Positions 1 through 9,400 of a stretch of DNA of 64,000 bases are shown here, piece by piece. The stretch is taken from NCBI GenBank assembly GCA_017619585.1, contig JAFZSA010000024.1, positions 41,626 to 105,625 on the forward strand, in the 5' to 3' direction. The stretch comes from Bacteroidaceae bacterium. Its GTDB lineage: Bacteria; Bacteroidota; Bacteroidia; Bacteroidales; Bacteroidaceae. The translations under genes were made by a program, and so were the position numbers. The notes beneath the pieces are model-generated. The model saw only the letters and a program-made list of their open reading frames with translations, searched no databases and was not told where the DNA came from. Position 1 is the first letter of the stretch. Each line of letters opens with the position of its first letter.

Positions 1-696
1 GATAACGGGATCCTGCAACAGCTGCTGTGTCTCGGGGGCGTTCAGTCTGACATCTGCGATATTGACACCCGGAACAGCAATGCACATCTTATTCTGGAAC
101 ATGGTGAACTCTATGGTAAGAAGGATCTGTCCGTCGCGTTCGCGAATCTGCGTCACCTTACCCTCACTGCCAGCCATAGGACCACTGACTACCGTCACCT
201 CATCACCCTCGTGGACATCACCAGAGGGTTCACCATTCACAATCTGGAAGTCGTAACGCTTGATAACGGTCTTGAACCGCTCCATCTCTGCATCGGAGAT
301 TTCTATGGGAGTACCTTTCTCGTTCTTATAGACATACAGTCTGTTGCGGAGCGCCTTTGCCCATGGGGCATCAAGGATGCTGAGTATCTGCTCCTTGGTA
401 ACCTGTATGAAAATAAAGTGGTGAAGATCATTGCGAAGTGCCCTCTCATCCAACATGGCATCATAGGGCTTGTAATCCTCTGCGTCAGAAGCATTCCGCA
501 CGAGCGGCTTCTGCTTCAGATCTTCAAAAGGGATGAAATGCTCAAATGGCGGCAACGGACAAAAATCGCCTTCAGAGGCATTGTAAACCTGTCGTTTGCC
601 ACTGAATATCTCACCTATAAGGTCGGAATCAGCATGACGGAGAATACACCAACGTTTCTCCGGGTTTGCAGATTCACGGTTTTTAGTTTCTTCCAT
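1..696 (-). CDS. NusG/UpxY-like transcription antiterminator (3' end missing)
   Basis: This reading frame runs on the minus strand from an ATG at 696 and leaves the window at base 1 with 232 codons visible, so the C-terminus is not seen. The N-terminus has the NusG-type start W16-C-I-L-R after a short acidic-basic leader. A KOW motif lies at about residues 162-190 (HEGDEVTVVSGPMAGSEGKV). This order, NGN domain then KOW, is that of NusG paralogs. In Bacteroidales such paralogs (UpxY) usually open surface-polysaccharide or secondary-metabolite operons and prevent premature termination. What the protein controls lies off the left edge. A consensus promoter about 275 bases upstream gives it a long leader, as is common for UpxY genes. 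Core NusG is the alternative, but a core nusG is normally beside secE and rplK, which cannot be checked here. Confidence 0.8.
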   Translation of the reverse strand, partial: MEETKNRESANPEKRWCILRHADSDLIGEIFSGKRQVYNASEGDFCPLPPFEHFIPFEDLKQKPLVRNASDAEDYKPYDAMLDERALRNDLHHFIFIQVTKEQILSILDAPWAKALRNRLYVYKNEKGTPIEISDAEMERFKTVIKRYDFQIVNGEPSGDVHEGDEVTVVSGPMAGSEGKVTQIRERDGQILLTIEFTMFQNKMCIAVPGVNIADVRLNAPETQQLLQDPVI

Positions 697-705
697 AATT
701 AAATC

Positions 706-733
706 TTAGCGGTTAGCGATTAGCGGTTAGCGA
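706..733. repeat. 7-bp tandem array, unit TTAGCGG/TTAGCGA x4
   Basis: Four exact 7-base units alternate TTAGCGG and TTAGCGA just upstream of the antiterminator start codon, inside its leader. Confidence 0.9.
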
Positions 734-971
734 AAATGCCCAATGAAGTTTAATACATACGCTCCGCTATGTCCCTACAGCTGTTTTTTAGCCGGACATC
801 ACTACCTTAGTGTAGTTTAACACTTTTACCACTGGCAAACCAGACTATTGCGTAATCCCTTGTAAATCTATCAGATAGATCTTCAGTACGGCAGCCCCGT
901 TTCCCTGTCTTTGCAAAATAGCGACTGCAACGGCCCGCAAGAGCCTACGAATACAGACACTATTTGCTTTG

Positions 972-1002
972 CAAAAATATGAATTATAATTATAAGAACA
1001 AA
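972..1002 (-). promoter_or_regulatory. Bacteroidetes promoter for the NusG-like gene
   Basis: On the minus strand TTTG (999-1002) is followed after 19 bases by TATTTTTG (972-979). This matches the Bacteroidetes -33/-7 consensus TTTG-N19-TAnnTTTG. The first gene downstream is the antiterminator at 696, leaving a leader of about 270 bases. Confidence 0.65.
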
Positions 1003-1219
1003 ATATTATTAGGAAAAATGCGAATTATGGCAAAATATTGCTTAGCGGCCTTATCATTATCAAAAATAATATTATTTTATGTTAATTTCATTCTCAACGG
1101 GAACGATAACGTAAACGTAAACTTATTTATTGAACACGAATTGCACACGGATTTTTAACAAAAACCACGCCCTTCGGGCTGAAAAAAGCCCCCCTAACTC
1201 CCTTTAGGGGGAAATAAGG

Positions 1220-1332
1220 TTAGCGGTTAAGCCTTAGCGGTTAGCGAGGAACCAGTAAGCTACTAAGCTAATAAGCAATTAAGCCAATAGTTTATTGGAA
1301 TCGGTTAGCGGTTAAGGGTTAGCGGTTAGCGA
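1220..1332. repeat. Two 7-bp arrays of the TTAGCGG family
   Basis: Units at 1220-1247 (TTAGCGG, TTAAGCC, TTAGCGG, TTAGCGA) and 1305-1332 (TTAGCGG, TTAAGGG, TTAGCGG, TTAGCGA). The bases between them hold TAAGC-type units of 8 bases. Confidence 0.85.
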
Positions 1333-1379
1333 ACTTCTTGAACCGTTTACAGTTTAAGTATGAACTATCACACTTTAAA

Positions 1380-1391
1380 GGGGGGGGGGGG
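1380..1391. repeat. Homopolymer of 12 G
   Basis: An uninterrupted run of 12 guanines lies between two AT-rich stretches in a gene-free region. It is not in or directly before a gene, so a phase-variation role is not supported. It could also be an assembly-sensitive site. Confidence 0.85.
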
Positions 1392-1530
1392 AAGTGTAAA
1401 GTGGATAGTGTAGAGTTTAGAGTCAGTTTAATAAGTTTAAAGGTTTAAGAGATTAGAGGTTCACGTGTATAACTATCCTCTTGCCCCTCGCTCCATGCCC
1501 CTAAATTTCAATAACAGCCCTCCCTAAGGA

Positions 1531-1747
1531 GGCTCACCGACGGAATCGGTGAGCACTGTGGCGCTGTGAAACCGGGAAAACCGGTGAGAGCTGGAGGAAA
1601 CTCACCACTAAAGTGGGGAGAACCGAACGAAGCGGGGAACGCATGAAGTACCGCTGGAGAACCAGCGGGAACTGGTGCACCAGGAATACCAGTAGACGCG
1701 GGGCTAACTCACTACTAAAGTGGGGAGAACCGAACGAAGCGGGGAAC
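1531..1747. repeat. Hairpin-dense block with a 40-bp direct repeat
   Basis: Perfect small hairpins follow one another: 1532-1540 with 1546-1554 (9 bp), 1571-1575 with 1581-1585 (5 bp), 1651-1657 with 1662-1668 (7 bp, AGAA loop), and the palindrome CTGGTGCACCAG at 1672-1683. Direct repeats of 40 bases at 1601-1640 and 1708-1747 differ at one position. The block touches the 3' end of the peptidase gene and may act on its transcript end. No known family was recognised. Confidence 0.75.
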
Positions 1748-4700
1748 TTACCTCAGGTGCTTTTTATGATCCTTTATGTAAACCTTATTAAATTGAACAT
1801 TGGGGACTTTGCGGCCGGAGAGGTCGTAAATAGCATTGCCATTGAACATTGAGGATTGACCATTGAACATTGGCTGCGGGGGTCTTATTCCGGTGGGATC
1901 TGAGGGGGTGAGGGGCTCTATGGTGACACCCTCGAGCTGGAAGGCATGGATGCCAAAGCTGGACTGACCGGTAAGGTTGACTATGATACCCAGGGAAACC
2001 TCGGTCTCTTCAGACAGGGTGAAACTGACGGTTCCATCCATGAGCTTGCACCATGCAAGGGCTTTCTCTTCGCACTCGGCATCACTGACCATCTTCCTGC
2101 CTTCGCAGACTACCAAACGGCTAGTCTGCATATCATCTACATCACCAGGGGTGATGCTGAAGCGGTACTTGCCTGCAGGCAAGGTAACGGCCTGCCAGAG
2201 ACGATAATCAAGAAGAGGTGTGGCAAAACCGCTCCACTGGGTCTCGAACTGGATATCACTATGATGAGAAGTATCTATGTGTGCCCCTGTGATGATACTA
2301 CCAGCGGTAATGGCATTGGCATCCAGCCACTTGGAACGAGTAGTCTTCATGGCCAGTTTGAGGAAACGACTGCTATTGTTGGGATTAACAGTACCGGAAG
2401 CCGTGATATAGGGGTTCTTGTAATTAGTAAGGTACGTGGCGGAGATATCTCCGTGCATCAGTGCCTGCGTATCGAGGGTAAAAACACCCAAGGCTGAGTT
2501 CCAGGCATCACCATCAGGACCAAAGCCTATGCGCTGGGCATTGCAGCCCGATGAAGTACGATCCAGGACATCACCTCCGTTCTGATTGAAATCATAGTAC
2601 AGCAATAGGTTATCAGCTGCCTGAGCCTCCTGTACATCAGCAATATGCTGGTTGCAATAGGCGTTTATCTTATCTTCCGTAAAAACAGTGCCCCAGAGAC
2701 GGACCTCATCAATCTGTCCCTTGAAGCCATCCTGACCCATAGTAATGGTTCCCAGTGCTGGCATACGGGTTGCCAACTTGACAGAAGAGGTGTTGACGGG
2801 CAAACCATCGCGATAGAACCTGACAGTGCCCTGATTGTAGGTCACAGCATAATGGTGCCATTCGCCCGTGATGATAAAGCCCTCTGCAGACTGTGCCGTC
2901 TTGGTACCCAATGTAACACTGAGCATACCTTTGCTATCAACAGAAGTAGAGAAACTGCCTTGCGAAGAAGACAGGCTGACACTACCCTGATACTGCTGCG
3001 GACGCATCCACCAGTCGAGAGTGAGGGTTTTCTGCTCCTCGGTAAAGGGACAAGGAAGCAGCAGGGTTTCCGTACCTGTGAAGTTGAGGCAGGAAACGGG
3101 ATCGTCATTGCTGACAATCAGGTAGCGCTTGCGCGTAAGGGTGTTATCGCCCAAAGGATTGGTGACATGCAGACTGACATCATAGATACCCGGAGCGGTA
3201 GGAACAATGTAAGGAGATTGCTCGCTGACCGTCAGGGCACGACTGCCATTGTCCAGCTCCCATTGCCAGGTGAGTGGGGTATAACGACTGCCATCTATCA
3301 GCTGCACTCCCTCGCCCAGTCTGATAGCTGTAGATGAGAGATCAAAGCGGGCATCAGGAGCAGACTCACGTACCGTAACCTGCTTGGTGATGCTGTTAGA
3401 TCCATAGGGATTGGTAACGGTAAGGGTTACAGAGAAGGTCCCGACAGCGGGATAGAGTGCCGTGGCATTGGTACCACTAGACTGCTCCACCTCAGCACCA
3501 GGCATACTCCACTGATAAGTACAGCCCGTGCCCTCGCTACGGTTGATGAAGCTGAAACGGTCGCCAGCGGGTAACGTATCATTCAGGATAGTAAAGTCCG
3601 CTACGGGGGCTTCGCCCTGCTGCACAGTCACATCCTTTTCTTCCGTCAGCGTACTGCCGTCAGCATAGGTGGCGGTGCAGGTAACTGTGTATTTTCCCGG
3701 CTCAGGGAATTGAACATTGAACATTGAACATTGAACATTGTTCTTTGAACCATTAACCGTCCATTCCCATTTGGTGGCGGTGAGGGAGGTGTTGGCTTTC
3801 AGGCGGAAGGGGATGCCGGCATAGTGGGTGGTCTCATCCTCGGTGATGTTGAGGACCGGTGCGGGGGAAGTACCAGTGAAAGGTGCCTCACTCTCCTCGA
3901 CCTGCCAAGTACCGATTTTCTGGAACCTGGCATGCTTGCCGCTGACATACTCGCGCAAGCGGGTCTCGCCATCCACCTGGATGGTTTCCATGGGCAGATA
4001 AACCAGAAGATCAGGCTGAAGGGCAGGAGCCGCAATACGGACACGCATATTGTTCCTAATCTCGTTCTGCGTACGGGCAGTCCGCCAGACACGTATCTCG
4101 TCAAGACCGCCTATCCACCACTGGTTGGAATCGGAAGTACGGCCAAACGGGAGGTCGCCAAAGGCAACCAGTCCCGAATATGATGCGGAGGTAATAGATC
4201 CCTTCTTGACACCATTGACATAAAGGGTAAGGATGTTGCCGTTTATGACAATGGCTATGTGATTCCATTTGTTGAGCGTAGAGAAGACACCAGAGACATT
4301 CAGACGGTCTGAGCCGCTGCTATCCCACCCTACGGAGAGGGTTCCGTTACCGCTGTTATGGAAGAGGAACGTACCCCAGCCGGGGCCCACCTGATGGGTA
4401 TAGCTGACATTCTTGTCGTTACGCATCCAGAACTCTATGGTAGCCTTGCCCAAGATCTCGGAGACAGCATTGGGAATGGTGATGCCACTCTCGTTGAGGA
4501 TAGCCACCTTGTTGGTTCCCAGTTGGTATGGCTGTAGCACAACAACATTGGAAGGAGCGGACTCCTGGCCGTACTTGCCAGCCTGATATACCGACCTGAC
4601 GGTAAAGGCATCCGAAGCCTCATCAGAAGGCGTGAAATACGTCTGGCTTGTAGGCAACTGAGCCACAAGTTTTGTACCCTCATAGACATGATAGCCTGTA

Positions 4701-6250
4701 AGGGTAAGACTGGAAGTCTGAGGAGTCGACCACATCAGCACACCATCCTCTACAGCAAGGTTGGTAGGAGGATAAAGCTGCTCACCCGGCACTATGACGC
4801 TGATAATGGTCTCCTTACCATTGTTCTTGATCTCAACATCCTTGCTATCGAAAGGAATCTCAACACCATCGTTCTCGAACTCATAATTGATAATAGAGGC
4901 ATTGTAGATATGTCCGCTGCCTATGGCTGCCGTCTTGGTCTTGACGATAAAGAAGTACTTCAGGGGCTTTGTACGGTCCATGGTAGCCGTAAGGTCAGTA
5001 AGGTCATAACCGAACTCCATAGGTTCGTAGTGCATACCATCCGTCCAACGACCCAGCATGGGAACTTCGGGAGCCGGGTCAGCACCCAGGGTATTACCTG
5101 CATAGCGGAAATGCTCGAAGGGGATAGTCTTCTCAGGTCTGGTAGCACTAAGATTCTGGGCTATGCCGGCAGAGAGCAACAGCTCGCTGCGACGACTGTA
5201 ATCCATCTTCAACTTGATGGTACGCAAGGGGCGGTAATCCTGCCTGACGACAAAGGCACCTGGCGACCACGTCCAGGTATCGTTATTAACGGCAAAGCTA
5301 TACTTATAAGGGCAATAGATGAAGCCCTTGTTCTCCCAACCATCGCCCCATGAATTGGCAATAATCCAGGCGCCAACCTCATCCTCGTCCACCTCGCCAA
5401 TTATACCATCGCCATCAAGGTCAAACTCTATACGGTCATCATATCCACAGACCGTGAGCGCATGGTTATAGGTATCACCCCATGCCTGTACGTATTTCAT
5501 GCCCACAACACCAGCAGCCTTGTTGGCTTCAGAATTAGGGATTGCCTTCCAGGTACCATAGGCAGCAACGCCTATGCCTGCCACGCCACCACCATGCATG
5601 GTCTGGTCTCCGCAATGATTGTAGAGCCATTCCTTGAGTTCCTGACGTCCCTCGGGGGTATTGGTGGGTCCCAGGCTGAAACTATAGGCTGTACGGTTCC
5701 ACATGGCACTGAACCACTTGTCGTACCCCTGCATCCAACCATAGTCAGGGTCATCATGCGTCTGTGCGCCAAAAAGTCTGCTATAGGTTCGCCCGCCATA
5801 CGTGGGAACATTAGGGATACCATTAGCCTTGGCCATACCCTCTGTGGTACTGGTCTGATATGCCATCAGCCAGGTGAAATGCGAGGGATACTGGTTCTCG
5901 GGCAGAGAGGCATCAAGGTCGCGATAGCAGTTTATCTCGTGCGTAAACTGATAGCCTATAGCTGCTGCTGAGCCACAGGAACCGCCATCCTGGTTGAAGA
6001 TAGGCGGGAAGTACTTGTCCTGACCATTATATATATAAGGTGGCAGCTGCGGCTTTGCCTTACGTGCCTTGCGACGGGCCACATAGTCAGCGGGCTGAGC
6101 CTTGGGGGTAACTTCGTACTTCAGGTTGGGAAAGACGCTACGGTCTATCTTCACCACCTTGCCGTCTGGCAGGGTATAGTCTTCTATTTGGGCGTGGCCA
6201 TTCATGGTGTAAGCCAGGCATGCAATCAGCAATAAATCAGTTTTATTCAT
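1748..6250 (-). CDS. Secreted papain-like (C1A) cysteine peptidase with LamG and PKD modules
   Basis: A protein of 1,500 residues, started at the ATG at 6250, which gives a clean signal peptide ending GHAQ; a longer frame from 6307 would only add residues encoded by spacer sequence. The catalytic domain shows the C1A triad: Cys92 in NQDGGSCGS, with the oxyanion Gln just before it, His263 in YNHALTVCGY, and Asn299 in IIANSWG. Two LamG-like concanavalin folds (about residues 590-760 and 1020-1200) flank two PKD-like beta domains (about 830-1000). The tail IYDLSGRK resembles Bacteroidetes C-terminal sorting tails. The LamG and PKD parts suggest binding to glycans or matrix, with the peptidase acting outside the cell. 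TTGAACA heptamer arrays lie in frame in a PKD-adjacent linker (3710-3740) and again near the C-terminus, so two parts of this protein are built from spacer repeat. The substrate is unknown. Confidence 0.85.
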   Translation of the reverse strand: MNKTDLLLIACLAYTMNGHAQIEDYTLPDGKVVKIDRSVFPNLKYEVTPKAQPADYVARRKARKAKPQLPPYIYNGQDKYFPPIFNQDGGSCGSAAAIGYQFTHEINCYRDLDASLPENQYPSHFTWLMAYQTSTTEGMAKANGIPNVPTYGGRTYSRLFGAQTHDDPDYGWMQGYDKWFSAMWNRTAYSFSLGPTNTPEGRQELKEWLYNHCGDQTMHGGGVAGIGVAAYGTWKAIPNSEANKAAGVVGMKYVQAWGDTYNHALTVCGYDDRIEFDLDGDGIIGEVDEDEVGAWIIANSWGDGWENKGFIYCPYKYSFAVNNDTWTWSPGAFVVRQDYRPLRTIKLKMDYSRRSELLLSAGIAQNLSATRPEKTIPFEHFRYAGNTLGADPAPEVPMLGRWTDGMHYEPMEFGYDLTDLTATMDRTKPLKYFFIVKTKTAAIGSGHIYNASIINYEFENDGVEIPFDSKDVEIKNNGKETIISVIVPGEQLYPPTNLAVEDGVLMWSTPQTSSLTLTGYHVYEGTKLVAQLPTSQTYFTPSDEASDAFTVRSVYQAGKYGQESAPSNVVVLQPYQLGTNKVAILNESGITIPNAVSEILGKATIEFWMRNDKNVSYTHQVGPGWGTFLFHNSGNGTLSVGWDSSGSDRLNVSGVFSTLNKWNHIAIVINGNILTLYVNGVKKGSITSASYSGLVAFGDLPFGRTSDSNQWWIGGLDEIRVWRTARTQNEIRNNMRVRIAAPALQPDLLVYLPMETIQVDGETRLREYVSGKHARFQKIGTWQVEESEAPFTGTSPAPVLNITEDETTHYAGIPFRLKANTSLTATKWEWTVNGSKNNVQCSMFNVQFPEPGKYTVTCTATYADGSTLTEEKDVTVQQGEAPVADFTILNDTLPAGDRFSFINRSEGTGCTYQWSMPGAEVEQSSGTNATALYPAVGTFSVTLTVTNPYGSNSITKQVTVRESAPDARFDLSSTAIRLGEGVQLIDGSRYTPLTWQWELDNGSRALTVSEQSPYIVPTAPGIYDVSLHVTNPLGDNTLTRKRYLIVSNDDPVSCLNFTGTETLLLPCPFTEEQKTLTLDWWMRPQQYQGSVSLSSSQGSFSTSVDSKGMLSVTLGTKTAQSAEGFIITGEWHHYAVTYNQGTVRFYRDGLPVNTSSVKLATRMPALGTITMGQDGFKGQIDEVRLWGTVFTEDKINAYCNQHIADVQEAQAADNLLLYYDFNQNGGDVLDRTSSGCNAQRIGFGPDGDAWNSALGVFTLDTQALMHGDISATYLTNYKNPYITASGTVNPNNSSRFLKLAMKTTRSKWLDANAITAGSIITGAHIDTSHHSDIQFETQWSGFATPLLDYRLWQAVTLPAGKYRFSITPGDVDDMQTSRLVVCEGRKMVSDAECEEKALAWCKLMDGTVSFTLSEETEVSLGIIVNLTGQSSFGIHAFQLEGVTIEPLTPSDPTGIRPPQPMFNGQSSMFNGNAIYDLSGRKVPNVQFNKVYIKDHKKHLR
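1796..1876. repeat. TTGAACA-type heptamer copies inside the C-terminal coding region
   Basis: Three short TTGAACA-like clusters lie inside the last 45 codons of the C1A peptidase gene and encode Asn-Val-Gln-Phe and Met-Phe-Asn stretches next to the conserved YDLSGRK tail. Confidence 0.75.
3710..3740. repeat. 7-bp array TTGAACA x4 inside a gene
   Basis: Four exact TTGAACA units plus TTG lie in frame in the C1A peptidase gene. They encode N-V-Q-C-S-M-F-N-V-Q-F between SerLys and ProGluPro of a PKD-like domain. Confidence 0.9.
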
Positions 6251-6361
6251 GGAACATTGAAACTTTGTTTCGAAACTGCTTTCGACATTACGATATATCG
6301 TTATCACTTTATAACGACAACCGTTTAATTCATTGAGAATTGAAAATTATGAACTATGAAC

Positions 6362-6421
6362 TAAAAAAAAGACCCCACCCCGGACCTCCGCAGGGAGGGG
6401 GAATGGGGAAGGGTCTTTTTT
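6362..6421 (-). terminator. GC-rich inverted repeat, probable terminator after the discoidin gene
   Basis: Between the two large secreted-protein genes an A-run and AGACCCC are matched by GGGTCT and a T-run about 50 bases later, with an inner CCTCC..GGAGG hairpin. It can form on either strand. Its arms belong to the GC-rich repeat family seen across the window. Confidence 0.6.
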
Positions 6422-6429
6422 AGATTAAA

Positions 6430-9400
6430 TTACTTAACCAGTACCTTTACTCCATTGAGGATATACATACCCTTGCCCAGAGACTTCAGGCTGTTGAGGG
6501 TAGCATTCTTGCGGAGCAACTTGCCGTCCATGCTGTAAACAGCACCGGGCTGGCTGATCTTCTGGATAGCAGTAGTGACATTCTTCATGCCGTCTGTAGT
6601 ATCACCCTCGTTGTTGAGACAGATACTAAAGTCATAATCAACATCAGGATCAACAGAAGGAGCAGAGAGCAGATCCACTACTACACCCCACTTGGGAGAA
6701 TAAACGTAGTAGCCATTCTTGGTAATACATACTGGATAATTGGCAGAGAAGTAAATCTCGTGAGGCAGGAGGGTATGCTTGCCAATAACACCGATGGTAC
6801 CATTGATAGTATCACCCTTCTCTATCAATTCCTGATCACCAGCCATAGTGAAGAGAATAGGCTCTTCATCATCGACATCGCTCACGTAGTCAGCAGTATC
6901 AGCGTAGATATAGAAGGTAGGCTGACCGGCAACGATATTCTGAACTTCCTTCAGTGCCAGGAAGTCGCCACCATCTTCTGTCCTATATCTGCCAAGACAT
7001 GTGTAGGCTGCAGCATCATCCGTAGGAGTAGGTGTAACGGTAACGCTATTGCACCAGTTGTAGATCTTACCAGGCTTGATACTCTTGTAGAAGGTGAAGT
7101 CTGTAGGCTCGGCAGCCTCTACCTCGCGGATAACAAGACCAGAGTTAGAGTTGGGTTCCGTAGAATTCCATGTTACAAAGCGATGGTCGAAGTTCTGAGA
7201 GTGCAGGTATGAGCAGTCTCCGGCATAGAGGTCAGTACCATGTATCAGGCTCCTCTGGAAACCGATAGCCTTGTAATCGAAGAAGGTGGGAACAAGTTCG
7301 AGTGAGTTGTTGGCATTCTTAGCACCCTTACAGTTAACAAAGAGACCTGTAGCCTTGTTCTGGATAGCATAGCTGGGAGCTGCCTTATCTGCGCCCTTAG
7401 GAAGAACAGGCTTGCCAGCCTCGACATTGAAGTCTGATCTGTAGGCCTGGTATGCCTGAGAGATAGCAGTCAAGTCTTCTGCGGTAGCATCCTTCAGGAT
7501 AACCTTGTTGGCAGTTGCATAAGCCTGCTGCAGAGCCTTACCACTCTCGCTCAGTTCCTTATCAGCTGTTACAGGATATATCTGGAACTCAGCAGCATGG
7601 AAGTAAGTCCACTTCTGATTATACTCATCCTCACTGGTAATTTCTGCGAATGGATCAAACTCTGTATTACCACCGCCATCAGTACCATATCTGTAAGTCA
7701 TGGTGAAACGCAGGTAGCCGTAAGAACCGCCCAAGTCAACGGGCAGACTGGTAACAGACTCGTTCTGGTTAGTGAAAGGAGTCTCGAGGTAACCAATTCT
7801 GGTCCAGTTTTCTCCATCATTGCTACCCTGGATGTACATACGTACAATGTGGCCGTTAGAAGCGCCCTGACGACGAGTCATATCCACCTGGATAAGACCT
7901 GAAACGGGCTCGTTGAGCTTCACCTGAATATAACCGGGCTCGAGATACTTCTTGTGATAATCACTATGCCAGAAGGTATTGGGATTACCATCGATCAGAT
8001 ATTCAATGTGGAGACCCTCACTTGGGTCTGAAGCATTACTAGAAAGCTGAGAAGCATCAGTAATCAAAGCCTCACCCTTGGTATAGGTGGTGCTCATATC
8101 AAGTGCCATAGAGACATTCTCTTTCACCTCTGAGAATACAGGTGTATAATTAGCACCGTCCTGCTTGCGCTCGACAAAGCGGAACAGACTTACACTGGGA
8201 TCCTCTAATTCCTCAGGATCTGCGAAGTACAGATACATACCCTCGCGAACATCATCCTTCTGGGCAAAGTTCAGGAAGTAATTGCCTGTAGCCTTGTCTT
8301 CGCCACCATTTTCGTCGGGTCCCATCTCATCTTCTCTGACACCGGGAGCAACACAGTAACCAAACTGATCGGGATAGCCAATAACCTTAGAATCGCCGCC
8401 TGCACCCTTAGGATCAAATCCGTATGCTGTGTACATTTCCGTTGTTGGGAACATAATACGGTACCAAGTATTGGTCTTGATGCCATTAGCCATCTCCATA
8501 ACGCTCTTAGACATAGCCTTCAGCATTACGGCATACTTGTGGTTCTGTACGGCATTGTATCTACCAGCCTCGTCATAGTCCTTAACCTCCTTGTAGAGAG
8601 CGTCAAAGGCTGTAGCAATATCAGTACTTGTCCACTGACCAGGATTTGTACCCTCTACAACACCCTTTGTAAGGTCTGCATAGGCAGCCAAGGCATTACG
8701 CAACTCGGTAGGATCAACCATACCGCCCAGGAATGCTCTGTATGCATCATACAATGCATTATACATTTCAGGAGTGATGTCCTTATCGGCAACAGCCATA
8801 TTCTCGTTGTAGATATTCTCCAGATTCTCAGCAATCTGACCAAGGGCAGCAAACTGAGAGTTGGGGTTAGGTCTTACGGTGCGAATCTGAAGTTCTGATG
8901 CATGCCAGAACTTAGAATGACGTGGCTCTGTATCAAGAGCAACCAAACGGATATAAGGATAAGGAGTTGTAATATTGAAAGGAATTGTGTTCTCCTGACC
9001 AGAACCTACATTAGGAATAATCAGCGAATCAATCATTACTACCCAATCTTCATCCTCATTCTTCTGATTATCAGTACCCAACATACGGAATATTGAAGGA
9101 TGGTCATTGGTTGCAGTTCTCTGACAGAGATAAAGCTCGCAGTCATCTACCATACCCTCCATACCAGAAATCTGAATATAGTGATTTCCATCATCAGGAA
9201 CGGTACTATAAGAACTATGCCAATAGGTGCTCTTGTCACCATCAATAAGGACACCGTCAATAAGGTTACCACCATCTTTTCCGCCTGTAAGATCATTATA
9301 GCTGTAGGGTGATGTCATCTGCTCACCAGAGGTAATCAAATCCGTCTTGATGGCATCCTTGGCAACTGTCAGATCCACCAGCACCTGAGCACGCAGTTCG

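Larger units (their letters stand above)
697..1747. other. Gene-free region: leader, heptamer arrays, poly-G and hairpin block
   Basis: No credible gene lies in these 1,050 bases. From left to right it holds the antiterminator leader and promoter (to 1002), TTAGCGG arrays (706-733, 1220-1247, 1305-1332), a run of 12 G (1380-1391), and a hairpin-dense block (1531-1747) that ends at the stop codon of the C1A peptidase gene. Confidence 0.7.

Noticed and set aside
964..1158. 64-codon plus-strand frame upstream of the antiterminator
   Set aside because: It overlaps the antiterminator promoter, is very AT-rich and has no family features.
1380..1391. Poly-G run considered as a phase-variation switch
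   Set aside because: It is not inside a gene or a promoter spacer, so no switch target can be named.
2645..3337. 230-codon plus-strand frame opposite the C1A peptidase
   Set aside because: It is a shadow of the peptidase gene; the opposite strand carries clear LamG and PKD domains.
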